DNA of 28,711 nt from Acidobacteriaceae bacterium (GTDB lineage Bacteria > Acidobacteriota > Terriglobia > Terriglobales > Acidobacteriaceae), in contig JARLFX010000202.1 of assembly GCA_031296355.1 (NCBI GenBank), positions 1 to 28,711 on the forward strand, in the 5' to 3' direction. Under the pieces are notes generated by a model. It was not told where the DNA came from. It did not search any database and saw nothing but the letters and a program-made list of their open reading frames with translations. Positions within the stretch are counted from its first letter, which is position 1. The number at the start of each line of letters is the position of its first letter. Positions 1 through 7,878 of the stretch are shown one piece after another. The translations under genes were made by a program, and so were the position numbers.

Positions 1-1
1 A

Positions 2-169
2 CACCATCCCTTGCCCATGAAGATATTCTTCCTGCTCGTCTCCATCGGCCTGTTTATCTCGGCGCTCACCGGCATCTACATGGCATGGAAGTTCACGCGC
101 AACAAGGCGGCCATCGCCGCAGTGCTGCTGGCCGGAATCATTGTGCCGCTGATATTGGCTTTTATCTAA
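2..169 (+). CDS. C-terminal fragment of a probable PepSY-type membrane protein
   Basis: The reading frame is open from the window edge to a TAA at 167-169, so only the last 55 or so residues are visible. An internal ATG at 17 lacks a ribosome binding site, so the gene probably begins upstream of the window. The visible part has two hydrophobic helices separated by a short basic stretch (WKFTRNK). The first helix contains LFISALTGIYMAWK, which resembles the C-terminal helix of PepSY-associated membrane proteins (LxSALTGxxM). Those proteins sit in the inner membrane and often accompany TonB-dependent or iron-related genes. The family call rests on this short motif only. A stand-alone 50-residue membrane protein starting at 17 is the alternative. 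Confidence 0.45.
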   Translation, partial: HHPLPMKIFFLLVSIGLFISALTGIYMAWKFTRNKAAIAAVLLAGIIVPLILAFI

Positions 170-182
170 AAGGGAATTGCCA

Positions 183-1256
183 CTACTCGCTGCTGCCGCC
201 CGCGCTGGCGTAATACCCCTTGCGCGTGCGGATCTTCGACGCGCCCTCGCACTTCATGTTGATCAGCCGAAAACTGCCATCCTGTGCCGGGTCCAGCGGC
301 GTATAGCTGACCTGGTACTGCGTCCGCAGCTCATCTTCAATCTGCGCAAACGCAGCTTCCAGCTTCTTGCCGTTGGTGCCCACGTCGATCACGCGCCCGC
401 CGGTTTCTTCCGTCAGCTTCGTCATCGCCCGGTCGCCGCCATACATCTGCCCCATTTGCGCATAACCCGCGCGGTCCGCCAGCAGGATCACGTAGATCAG
501 CACATTCGATTTCTGCGCCGCCTCCAGCGCAGAATTGATGTTCTCCTGAGACCCCATGTCTTCGCCGTCCGTCAGCAGGATCAGCACCTTGCGCCCCGCC
601 TCCTGGTGCATCTTGTCGTGCGCCGCCAAGTACACCGCGTCATACAGCAGCGTGCCCCGCGGCTTCTGGATGCTCACCGGCCCCTGTCCCAGCCCGGGAA
701 TCCCGCCGCCGCCGAACCCGCCGCCCACGTTGATCTTCGCCTTGTTCATGGCGCGTTCCAGCTCCGCAGGATTATTTGTGTAGTCCGCCAGCAGGTCCAC
801 GTTCACGTCAAACGAGATCAGGAACGCCTCGTCCTTCGGCTTCATCACCCGCTTCAGAAACGCGGAACCGGACTGCTGTTCCAGCGGCAGCACCTTCTCC
901 TGGCTCCCGCTGGTATCCAGCAGAATCCCCATGGTCAGCGGCAGATCCACCATCTGCTCAAAGTTCTTCGTCGTCTGCGCCACGCGGTCTTCGAACACTG
1001 TGCAATCCTGTCTCTTCAGATTCGTGATCGGCTGATTATTCTTGCCGTACGCCGTGAAGAACAGGCTCACCAGGTTGGTATTGGTCCGGAAGGTCGGCAT
1101 GCCCGGGGTAGCCACCGGCTCCGGCTCGGCCGGTGCGTTAGAGGTCGGCGATGCATCCGGCATGGGCGCCTCCTGCGCATTCGCGCGTTCGGCAGGCAGC
1201 ACCATCAGGGTCGGCAGCAGAACGGCAATCGCAGGGAACAAGCTTTTTAGACGCAT
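183..1256 (-). CDS. Secreted VWFA-related protein (acidobacterial type)
   Basis: A 357-residue protein. The N-terminus is a signal peptide with probable cleavage after ANA near residue 27, followed by a Pro/Ala/Glu-rich linker (28-55). Residues 56-100 (beginning FRTNTNLVSLFFTAYGKNN) match the beta-rich lead-in typical of the VWFA-related acidobacterial family, where a partner sequence is called xxFEVxED (here DCTVFED). A von Willebrand A domain follows, with the metal-binding DxSxS motif as DTSGS at 114-118, a Gly-rich insertion near 185-200 and LLTDGEDMGS as the later metal-site segment. The end, with DGSFRLINMKC and RKGYYA, is the usual family C-terminus. It is predicted to be exported and to bind protein partners in a metal-dependent way; the partner is unknown. 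It is transcribed divergently from the lipoprotein gene at 1426, across about 170 bases. Confidence 0.88.
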   Translation of the reverse strand: MRLKSLFPAIAVLLPTLMVLPAERANAQEAPMPDASPTSNAPAEPEPVATPGMPTFRTNTNLVSLFFTAYGKNNQPITNLKRQDCTVFEDRVAQTTKNFEQMVDLPLTMGILLDTSGSQEKVLPLEQQSGSAFLKRVMKPKDEAFLISFDVNVDLLADYTNNPAELERAMNKAKINVGGGFGGGGIPGLGQGPVSIQKPRGTLLYDAVYLAAHDKMHQEAGRKVLILLTDGEDMGSQENINSALEAAQKSNVLIYVILLADRAGYAQMGQMYGGDRAMTKLTEETGGRVIDVGTNGKKLEAAFAQIEDELRTQYQVSYTPLDPAQDGSFRLINMKCEGASKIRTRKGYYASAGGSSE

Positions 1257-1414
1257 AGTAGGTAGACGGATTCAGTATGCGTTTCGTCAGTCGCCCCACG
1301 CAAGCCCGTCCCCGCCATTTGCTTCCTCTACCCCCAGCTTTTACACTGGAGGCTGCACATCCAGCGTTTGCAAGAGGACCGTCCACATCGTGTCTTGAGT
1401 GCGTGCTGTGGTAC

Positions 1415-1421
1415 GGGGAGG
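1415..1421 (+). promoter_or_regulatory. Ribosome binding site deciding the start at 1426
   Basis: GGGGAGG lies four bases upstream of ATG 1426. The in-frame GTG at 1399 has no comparable site, so 1426 is taken as the start. This choice also gives a compact lipoprotein signal peptide. Confidence 0.7.
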
Positions 1422-1425
1422 TTTA

Positions 1426-3984
1426 ATGCGGCGGTTCGTCACACTGGCTTTACTTTTGATTTTCTCTATTCCGGTCGGCATCTCGATCACTGGCTGCGCC
1501 AAGCACAGCGCCGTGGATTATTGCAACGGCGGTAGTTCCGGCATGGTCGTCGGCCAGATCACCACCATCAATCTGGAACCGCGGCTCTATGGCGTCTCGC
1601 TGAATTACGGCGGCATCGGCCAGATCAGTTCTCCCAGCGCCCTGGATTGCAAAGGCGACACGGTTGGCGTCGTGCGGTATACCTACGGCACCACCGACGT
1701 CACCTATGCTGACATCTCCCCCAGCGGCTCTATCTGCGCCGGAACCTGGAACCGCAATACCTCCGGCGGCGTAGCCGACTACACCACCTGCACCCCGCCA
1801 CCCGCGCCTGCGTTCATCAAGTCCACTGATCCCACAACCTCTGCCGGCTCCGCCTATGTACTGAACTACGGCACCAACGCTGGTGTTAATGGTGTGGTGG
1901 ATATTTCTCTGGCTGGAGGCCCGGTTCTCAGCGGCACCATTACTGGAACGCCCGCTCCTGCTGCATTTGCTGCGGCGTTCAACAACATTGTGGCATTCTC
2001 CAGCGCTGGCATCGTTGCTACCTCATCAGGCAGCAGCGTCGTCATCACAGGTCCTGTCGGCGTAACTAAAACGCTCTCGTTTGCCGGCACCAGCCTTACC
2101 GGCTATGCTCCCGTGCCTGCGGCCTACATCACCGCCAGCGCCGGCGGCGCCGTCAGTAACCCCGTCCCAATTTATATCCATCCCATCGTCAGTAGTGTGC
2201 AACTGACGAATACGCAGACCACCTGCGCGTCCCAGGGAACTTCCACCACCCTGACCGCCAAGGTTCTGACCGCAGATGGCACTGACATTACCGCGCTGGC
2301 CGGCCCGCTCACCTTTACGCCGCAGGATTCGTCCATCGTCACCATCAATTCCAGTGTGCTTCCTCCGGTCGCCACCGCGCAGCTTCCCGGCTCTACCATC
2401 CTTACGGCGTCGACTTCCAACGCTTCCAGCTCTGGCAGCACGAGTTCCACGGGTATCTTCTCCACCTGCCCGCCCACAAACATCACTCTCGCCGCTGGTT
2501 CGTCGACGGATATCACCCTGAACCAGAACAATATGCAGGCGCTCACGGCGACGGTTCGCGACAAGAACAATACCCTGCTCACCGGACTGAATCTGCAATA
2601 CATCTCCACCAGCCCGCGCACGGTTGCTGCCAACGCCTCCGGTCAGGTCACGCCGACCTATCCCGGCGCAGGCACCATCACCGCCCTCTGCCAGCCGCCC
2701 AGCTGCAACAATGCTCCGCTCAGCCAACTCGGCGTGCAGGGCAACGGCCTTCCGGTCACGTCAAATCCCATCCACGTCACCACGCCCGGCACGGTCAACA
2801 CCGTGCTCTTCATGGGCAGCACGCATTCGCAATACTTCTCCAACGTTGACTTCCAGACTGGCACGGTCAGTCCGCCGGTGCGCCTGCCCTATGTTCCCAA
2901 TTCCATGGTGGGCGATGCAGCCGGCACCACCTTGTACCTCGGCAGCCCAACGGAGTTGATGGAAGTCAGCACGATCAACAACAGCCTCGCCAAAGAAGAT
3001 GCCAGCGTGAAGGGAACTGTGATTGGCATCTCCCAGGATGGCAGCGTACTCGTACTCAGCGATGCGATCCACGGCCTGATCTACATCTATTACACATCGG
3101 GCGGCAGCAACGTCAGCTTCGGCGGAACCGCTACCCACGCCGCCTTCTCGCCGGATAATTCCACCATCTACATCACCGGTCAGTATCCCGCGCTCCCACC
3201 ACCGCCAACCCCACCACCCACCGTAGTCGATAACTTCTTCGTCTATTCCAATTACAACGGCTGGCATGCATACCTGTTACCTTCCACGCCGCAGGACGTT
3301 GCCGTCTCAGTGCCCTCCATCAGCGCCTTCCTGGCCGGAACCACTACCACGGAGCGTAGCTACTGCGCCGCCGGCGCGCCACCCACTGACTTCTTCCCCC
3401 AGGTCAGCACTCCGCAGGCTACGCTCACAGACCGGCTCGCCGTCACCAATGACAGCAAGCATCTGCTCGGCGCCACCGCAAACACCCTGACAGACTTCCC
3501 GCTGACCACCTCCACCGGCACCACGAACCCCGGCGCCTGCTCCACCTTCTTCAACCTGACCACGCCCTTCTCGCTGCCGCTTGGCATCGCCCAGGCCACC
3601 ATTACCGGTGTCGTGCCAGAGTCGGATTCGTCGCTTGCATTCGTCACCTACACCACGGCGGGCACTGTCAGCACGGGCACAAAGTTGCCGTACTACATCC
3701 CTTCGGCCAGCGGCATTGGCACGCTCTCTGCCGTCACCCTTTCGAATGGCGCCACCGCACCCGTCTCCGGCATCTTCAGCCCAGACAACCAGACGTTCTA
3801 CACCGGCACGTCGGGCGATAATCGAGTGCACGTCATCAACGTTCCCGCGCGGACGGACAGCGGGACGCTCAACCCCTCGCTCTTCCTCTGCAACACGCAG
3901 GATGTGAACGGCAACTGCACATCGACCGCCACCACCTTTGCCACACCCGACCTGCTCTCGAACCGTCCGCGTCCCACCACCTAA
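1426..3984 (+). CDS. Large lipoprotein with Ig-like region and beta-propeller
   Basis: An 852-residue protein from ATG 1426. The signal peptide ends in a lipobox-like SITGC, with Cys 24 as the predicted lipidated residue. Residues 25-450 are Thr/Ser/Gly/Ala-rich beta sequence; a bacterial Ig-like (Big-type) segment starts near 254 (STTLTAKVLTADGTDIT). From about 459 onwards, propeller-blade-like repeats appear, for example FSPDNSTIYITG near 575 and FSPDNQTFYTGT near 784, with a Pro-rich loop near 590. Such proteins are frequent in Terriglobia and are presumed to be surface or periplasmic binding proteins. No catalytic motif is visible. It ends at TAA 3982-3984, just before the strong terminator at 4004-4045. 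Confidence 0.75.
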   Translation: MRRFVTLALLLIFSIPVGISITGCAKHSAVDYCNGGSSGMVVGQITTINLEPRLYGVSLNYGGIGQISSPSALDCKGDTVGVVRYTYGTTDVTYADISPSGSICAGTWNRNTSGGVADYTTCTPPPAPAFIKSTDPTTSAGSAYVLNYGTNAGVNGVVDISLAGGPVLSGTITGTPAPAAFAAAFNNIVAFSSAGIVATSSGSSVVITGPVGVTKTLSFAGTSLTGYAPVPAAYITASAGGAVSNPVPIYIHPIVSSVQLTNTQTTCASQGTSTTLTAKVLTADGTDITALAGPLTFTPQDSSIVTINSSVLPPVATAQLPGSTILTASTSNASSSGSTSSTGIFSTCPPTNITLAAGSSTDITLNQNNMQALTATVRDKNNTLLTGLNLQYISTSPRTVAANASGQVTPTYPGAGTITALCQPPSCNNAPLSQLGVQGNGLPVTSNPIHVTTPGTVNTVLFMGSTHSQYFSNVDFQTGTVSPPVRLPYVPNSMVGDAAGTTLYLGSPTELMEVSTINNSLAKEDASVKGTVIGISQDGSVLVLSDAIHGLIYIYYTSGGSNVSFGGTATHAAFSPDNSTIYITGQYPALPPPPTPPPTVVDNFFVYSNYNGWHAYLLPSTPQDVAVSVPSISAFLAGTTTTERSYCAAGAPPTDFFPQVSTPQATLTDRLAVTNDSKHLLGATANTLTDFPLTTSTGTTNPGACSTFFNLTTPFSLPLGIAQATITGVVPESDSSLAFVTYTTAGTVSTGTKLPYYIPSASGIGTLSAVTLSNGATAPVSGIFSPDNQTFYTGTSGDNRVHVINVPARTDSGTLNPSLFLCNTQDVNGNCTSTATTFATPDLLSNRPRPTT

Positions 3985-4003
3985 GCAGAATCAGTCTCGT
4001 TCC

Positions 4004-4053
4004 AACACAAAAGGCAAAGACCCATGGGTCTTTGCCTTTTGTGTTTTTATTTC
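4004..4053. terminator. Perfect bidirectional rho-independent terminator
   Basis: Two perfectly complementary 20-base arms (4004-4023 and 4026-4045) are separated by only AT and followed on the plus strand by TTTTATTT. On the minus strand the left flank is less T-rich. It lies between the convergent lipoprotein (ends 3984) and nusB (ends 4067) and probably serves both. The core CAAAGACCCATGGGTCTTTG is an uninterrupted palindrome. Confidence 0.9.
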
Positions 4054-4066
4054 TCGTGAATCGTTC

Positions 4067-4498
4067 TTAGTTCTTTTTCGCCAGCCGCTGTTCCATCAGG
4101 TCATGCGCCACGGCATCCAGCACGCCGTTCAGAAAGTTCACTGACTCCGGCGCTGCATACCGCCGCGCCACCTCCAGCGATTCGTTGATGATGATGGCCG
4201 CGGGTGTTCCCGGAAATCCCAGCATCTCCGCGATCGCGCCGCGCAGCAGGTTACGGTCCACGACCTGCATCCGCTCCAGCCGCCAGTTCTGCGCATGCTT
4301 CTCGATCAGCGCGTCGATCTCTTCGGTGCGCACTGTCGCCACGCGGTAGAGGTCTTCGGTAAAGTCGCGGGTGTCGTCATCCACATCGTCGCGCGAATCC
4401 CAGAAGAGTCCGCGCACCTCATCGGGCGATTGTTTCCCCAGGTCACCCTGGAAGAGCATCTGTAGCAGCAGTTCACGAGACTTGCGCCGGGTTCCCAC
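4067..4498 (-). CDS. nusB: Transcription antitermination factor NusB
   Basis: A 143-residue, all-helical protein of normal NusB length. The family is recognised from the N-terminal RRKSRELLLQMLFQGD (NusB proteins start with R-x-R-A-x-Q-x-L-Y), the central LRGAIAEML and the C-terminal SVNFLNGVLDAV. NusB binds boxA RNA with NusE (S10) and supports antitermination of rRNA operons. The start is GTG at 4498-4496, which shares a G with the TAG stop of ribH (TAGTG). Translation is therefore very likely coupled; GGGAG about eight bases upstream serves as ribosome binding site. The ribH-nusB order is common in bacteria and supports both calls. Confidence 0.95.
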   Translation of the reverse strand: MGTRRKSRELLLQMLFQGDLGKQSPDEVRGLFWDSRDDVDDDTRDFTEDLYRVATVRTEEIDALIEKHAQNWRLERMQVVDRNLLRGAIAEMLGFPGTPAAIIINESLEVARRYAAPESVNFLNGVLDAVAHDLMEQRLAKKN

Positions 4499-5361
4499 TA
4501 TTTTTTCTCTCCCGGCTTCTCGCTCTTCAGCTTCCGCGTGATAGAAACCATCTCAATTGCAGCCGTAGCCGCTTCAAATCCCTTGTTACCGGCCTTCACG
4601 CCCGCGCGGTCCAGCGCCTGCTCCAGTGTCTCGCAGGTCAGCACGCCAAACGCATGCGGCACGCCCGTCTCCTGCTGGCTCTGTCCAATTCCGCGCGCTA
4701 CCTCGGTGTAGATGGCCTCGTAGTGCGCCGTCTCGCCGCGCAGCAGGCAGCCCAGCGTGATGATGGCGTCGTGCCTGCCTTCGTTCGCCAGCGTACGCGC
4801 CGCCGCAGGAATCTCCCATGCGCCCGGCACCCGCACGATCGTCACATCCTCGCGCTTCGCGCCAGATCGCAGCAGACCGTCCAGCGCGCCCTGCAGCAGC
4901 CGGTCGGTAATCACGGCGTTCCACCGCGCTACCACGATGGCAAACTTCATCCCATCGGCGTACAGATCGCCTTCCACCGCGGCCGGCTTGCCGTGCAGCG
5001 GGTTCTCCGATTGCCAGAACCCCAGGTGCAGCCCCGGCAGTTGCAGCGTAAACAGCCGCGAATTCCAGTGGGTCGTCTCAATGGCCGAAGGCGCAACCGG
5101 AGCCAGCTTGCTCACCATGCCATGCACGTCTTCCAGCGCAGAGACCTCGATCAGCACCGGCGGCGTGGCCGGCAGCTTGCCTGCCACAATCTCCAAATTG
5201 CCCAGCGGCGCCAGAAACGCAGCCGCGTGGCCATCCTCGTCTTTCCATCCTCGCCCAGGCTCAAATCCGATGGCCGTCAGCAGCGCGGAAAGCTGCTCAA
5301 ACAATGCATCGGGAGCCGGACTTGAGCTGGCGGCGTGCACCAGCGTTATTCCCTTGATCAT
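4498..5361 (-). CDS. ribH: Lumazine synthase with extra N-terminal VOC-like domain
   Basis: A 287-residue protein from ATG 5361. The C-terminal 155 residues or so are lumazine synthase (RibH), which joins 5-amino-6-ribitylaminouracil and 3,4-dihydroxy-2-butanone-4-phosphate in riboflavin synthesis. Family landmarks are FAIVVARWN, VPGAWEIP, the substrate loop GCLLRGETAHYEAI with the catalytic His, FGVLTCETLEQAL and RAGVKAGNKG. Ordinary RibH is about 155 residues long. Here about 130 residues precede it, with a GFEPGRGW segment, a hydrophobic LEIVAG strand, LIEVSALEDVH and LPGLHLGFWQSENP. This order resembles half of a glyoxalase/VOC fold. An in-frame start at 5496 is possible but would push the gene into the divergent promoter region. 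It is coupled to nusB downstream. Confidence 0.9.
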   Translation of the reverse strand: MIKGITLVHAASSSPAPDALFEQLSALLTAIGFEPGRGWKDEDGHAAAFLAPLGNLEIVAGKLPATPPVLIEVSALEDVHGMVSKLAPVAPSAIETTHWNSRLFTLQLPGLHLGFWQSENPLHGKPAAVEGDLYADGMKFAIVVARWNAVITDRLLQGALDGLLRSGAKREDVTIVRVPGAWEIPAAARTLANEGRHDAIITLGCLLRGETAHYEAIYTEVARGIGQSQQETGVPHAFGVLTCETLEQALDRAGVKAGNKGFEAATAAIEMVSITRKLKSEKPGEKK

Positions 5362-5439
5362 GCTTCCATTGTAGCTGTTACGAGCACTGGAAACGATGGA
5401 CAGTGCTGTTGTCTCGTATCCCGGTGGTAGTGGAGCATG

Positions 5440-5455
5440 GGAGTGTTGACACTCC
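5440..5455. promoter_or_regulatory. Palindrome in the divergent ribH/lipoprotein intergenic region
   Basis: GGAGTGT-TG-ACACTCC has perfect seven-base arms midway between the divergent starts at 5361 and 5521. It could be an operator for either gene or a hairpin. No regulator family is recognised. Confidence 0.3.
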
Positions 5456-5520
5456 TCGCATCCCATTTTTTCCGCGAACTGCATTTCATCCTCCACGCCA
5501 GACTTGCTATCCTTCTATTC

Positions 5521-6081
5521 GTGCCTAAACTTTCATCTGCTCTGCTGGCTGCGGCCCTGCTCGCCGTTACCCTCACACTGGGCGGCTGCAAACGCGCCGA
5601 ATCCGCCATCCACGCCCCCGCTGCCGCTTTTGAAACCACGGAGCAGCGCGCCATGATCGCCACTGCGCACCAGCAGCTCAACGCGATTCCGCCCCCGTCG
5701 AAAAATCTCTACATGTCTGTCCACTCGCTCACCGACTGGCAGAATCCCTACATCACCGTGCAGCCCGATATGGTCACCCTGCACGTCCTGCTGGCAGATG
5801 CTAACCCCAGCACCTTCGATGCCGGCGGCGTCCTGCGCCCGGTCGGTGCGCGCCGTCAGGATCTCGATGTCCGCATCGGCGATCTGCCCGCCGCGCTCAA
5901 TGCCGTCCCAGCCGCCTCCTGGCCTTATGGTCGCGTTATCGCGGTGGAAGAAGCCCACAACACTCCCGCTGCCGGACTGCCCCAGGTGCGCCGCAATATG
6001 GAATCGGCCATGCAGATGCTCAACGACCTCGGCATTGTGGTGGACGACCGCACCGAGAACGGAACCATGCAGAACCACTAA
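5521..6081 (+). CDS. Small lipoprotein of unknown function
   Basis: A 186-residue protein if it starts at GTG 5521, which gives a compact lipoprotein signal (KLSSALLAAALLAVTLTLGGC) with Cys near 24. The longer alternative from ATG 5437 would put 28 extra residues before the signal and would overlap the palindrome at 5440. The mature part holds LHVLLADANPSTFDAGGVLRP and ends with VRRNMESAMQMLNDLGIVVDDR, an amphipathic helix. I do not recognise a characterised family; it looks like a conserved periplasmic protein. No clear Shine-Dalgarno sequence precedes GTG 5521, which leaves the start uncertain. The next gene begins 89 bases later in the same direction and may be co-transcribed. Confidence 0.65.
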   Translation: MPKLSSALLAAALLAVTLTLGGCKRAESAIHAPAAAFETTEQRAMIATAHQQLNAIPPPSKNLYMSVHSLTDWQNPYITVQPDMVTLHVLLADANPSTFDAGGVLRPVGARRQDLDVRIGDLPAALNAVPAASWPYGRVIAVEEAHNTPAAGLPQVRRNMESAMQMLNDLGIVVDDRTENGTMQNH

Positions 6082-6102
6082 GGAATGCCAATGCCGCATT
6101 CC
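6082..6102 (+). other. Hairpin just after the lipoprotein stop
   Basis: GGAATGC and GCATTCC form seven-base arms around a seven-base loop directly after the TAA at 6079-6081. No T-run follows, so it is at best an mRNA-processing or attenuating hairpin rather than a classic terminator. Confidence 0.35.
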
Positions 6103-6169
6103 CGCACCAGCGAATGTGACCGCCAATACTGACTGCCAGCGCCATATTCGGCAAGGATGGGATAGACCG

Positions 6170-7360
6170 ATGAACAGCAAAGACACAGCACGTCTCGCCG
6201 AAGCTCTCTCCAGCAACTGGCAGGCGGAGATGCGCGGCTACTACACCTATAGCACCCTCTCCAAGCAGACGACTGATACCTACCGCAGCCGCACCCTGCG
6301 CAACATGGCTCTGGCAGAGAAGCATCACGCTGAGTTATGGGCCAGCCGCTTGACCGCCCTCGGCCTGCCCCTGCCGCAGTACGATGGCTCAGAAACCGGC
6401 GAAGCCGATACGCTCGCCAACCGCGTCGGCGGCCCCGACCTCGCGCTGCGCCGTCTCGAACTCGACGAAAGCCGCGACATCGCTCGCTACGGTAAGCAGA
6501 TCACCGACCTCGGCGACGAAGGCAGCATCGCCATCCTCCACGAAGTCCTCGAAGACGAGCGTGAGCACTACGTCACCCTCGGCAATCTCATTCACCACGG
6601 ACTGCCCTCATCCAACCAGCACGAGCCCGAACTGGCGCAGAAGGCGCTGGACGATCTGGTAGCCGAGCGCGAAAAGGGCCAGCCCCGCGCCGCCAGCTGG
6701 ATCGGCGATGCCATCTACGGCGTCAACGACGGCCTGGGCGCCATCTTCGGCATCGTCTCCGGTGTCTCCGGCGCCACCCAGGGCAGCGCCCACTTCGTCC
6801 TCATCGCCGGACTCGCCGGCATGATCGCCTCCGCCCTCTCCATGGGCTCCGGCGCCTACCTCGCCGCCAAGAGCGAAAAAGAGATCTACGAGGCGGAGTA
6901 CGCCCGCGAGCGCGAAGCCGTCGAGTACAACGAAGCCGAAGCCCGCGAGATGCTCTCCCTCACCTACCAGGTCCGCGGCCTCACCGCCGAAGACGCTGAC
7001 CACTTCGTCGGCCACATCGCCGAGAAGAAGGAGCAGCTCATTCAGGCTCTCGCCCGCGAGCGTCTGCACATGAGCGAAGAAGGCCTCAGCAAGCCCTGGG
7101 TCTCCGCCACCTCCGGCGCGCTCTCCACCGCAGTCGGCGCATTCATTCCCGTCGTCCCGTTCTTCTTCATGGCGGGCGTTCCGGCCATCATCGTGGCAGC
7201 CATCATCTCGCTCATCGCGCACTTCGCGGTCGGCGCAGCCAAGTCGCTCATCACCATCCGTTCGTGGTGGAGCAGCGGCCTGGAGATGACGGCAGTTGGA
7301 GCCCTCGAAGGCGCAGTCACCTACGTCATCGGCGTCGGCCTCGGCCACCTCGGCTCATAA
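6170..7360 (+). CDS. Ferritin-like/VIT1-CCC1 fusion, MbfA-like iron exporter
   Basis: A 396-residue protein. Residues 1-165 form a rubrerythrin/ferritin-like helical domain with diiron-type residues: E20, the ExxH pair E50/H53, E97 or E100, and EDEREH ending in E130/H133. Residues 175-396 form a VIT1/CCC1 membrane domain with AIYGVNDGLGAIFGIVSGV near 181, MGSGAYLAAKSEKE near 225, a cytosolic helical segment, and the closing hydrophobic helices. This architecture is that of MbfA proteins (known from Bradyrhizobium and Agrobacterium), in which the ferritin-like domain feeds iron, or manganese, to an inner-membrane exporter under iron or peroxide stress. ATG 6170 was chosen because the ferritin-like domain starts right there; AAGGA at 6153-6157 is a rather distant ribosome binding site. 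Confidence 0.88.
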   Translation: MNSKDTARLAEALSSNWQAEMRGYYTYSTLSKQTTDTYRSRTLRNMALAEKHHAELWASRLTALGLPLPQYDGSETGEADTLANRVGGPDLALRRLELDESRDIARYGKQITDLGDEGSIAILHEVLEDEREHYVTLGNLIHHGLPSSNQHEPELAQKALDDLVAEREKGQPRAASWIGDAIYGVNDGLGAIFGIVSGVSGATQGSAHFVLIAGLAGMIASALSMGSGAYLAAKSEKEIYEAEYAREREAVEYNEAEAREMLSLTYQVRGLTAEDADHFVGHIAEKKEQLIQALARERLHMSEEGLSKPWVSATSGALSTAVGAFIPVVPFFFMAGVPAIIVAAIISLIAHFAVGAAKSLITIRSWWSSGLEMTAVGALEGAVTYVIGVGLGHLGS

Positions 7361-7379
7361 CCTCTTCGCCTCGCTGCGC

Positions 7380-7625
7380 TCAGCGCACGCCCCGGACTTT
7401 CCCGGCGCCTGCCTTCGCCTTTGCCAGCAGACGGCGGTAGCGTTTCTTGGCCCAGGCAAATAGCGCTCGCGCCCAGCGATGTTGCGTTGACAGCGCTGCC
7501 AGCCCGATTACCAGCAGCGGGATGCCGGGAATAATAGGCAGAACCAGCCCCAGAGCGCCGACGACAAGACAACTCCAGCCCACGGTCTTTCGCCACAGCG
7601 AAGGGTTGTACGTGTGTCTGCTCAT
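7380..7625 (-). CDS. Small PGPGW/YbaN-like inner-membrane protein
   Basis: An 81-residue protein with two close hydrophobic segments joined by a Pro turn: GWSCLVVGALGLVLPIIPG and IPLLVIGLAALS. It then has a Trp/Lys/Arg-rich amphipathic tail (RWARALFAWAKKRYRRLLAK). This pattern is that of small PGPGW-type or YbaN (DUF454)-type membrane proteins; their biochemical role is not established. The tail should lie in the cytoplasm by the positive-inside rule. GAGGAG ends two bases before ATG 7625, closer than usual. It converges on the MbfA-like gene with a 19-base gap and no obvious terminator. Confidence 0.7.
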   Translation of the reverse strand: MSRHTYNPSLWRKTVGWSCLVVGALGLVLPIIPGIPLLVIGLAALSTQHRWARALFAWAKKRYRRLLAKAKAGAGKVRGVR

Positions 7626-7724
7626 GGCTCCTCACGCTCAGGGTCTTCCGTCGCAGCCCAGACTACAGGGCTGAGGCCTGATCGGCTTCTGCAATCAGGG
7701 GAGTTTCCTGCTCTGCTTCTTGAG

Positions 7725-7815
7725 ATGCTGTTTTTGCTCCCCCGCTTGAGCCTGCATCGCAAGACCCATAAACCGAGGTTGGGGCTTTAGCCGGAGAGGT
7801 ACCGCATTCATCGAG
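7725..7815. repeat. Possible degenerate intergenic repeat
   Basis: The stretch around 7760-7800 holds GGGGCTTTAGCCGGAG, a short GGCT-TT-AGCC dyad. It resembles the GGGCTAAAGCCC-type intergenic repeats I associate with acidobacterial genomes. There is no second copy in this window. An overlapping 95-codon minus-strand frame (7695-7982) has no supporting features. Confidence 0.2.
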
Positions 7816-7878
7816 AATTCTCCGTGTTTTCTCGGCATATTAAGCGAACTCGCCCCTCCCTCCCCCCATAATCGCAGC

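Noticed and set aside
177..1250. 357-codon plus-strand frame opposite the VWFA gene
   Set aside because: Arg/His/Gln-rich shadow; the minus-strand reading has a signal peptide and VWA motifs.
1285..1330. Sigma54-like promoter (TGGC...TTGC) upstream of the VWFA gene
   Set aside because: The GG and GC elements are three bases too far apart for the -24/-12 spacing.
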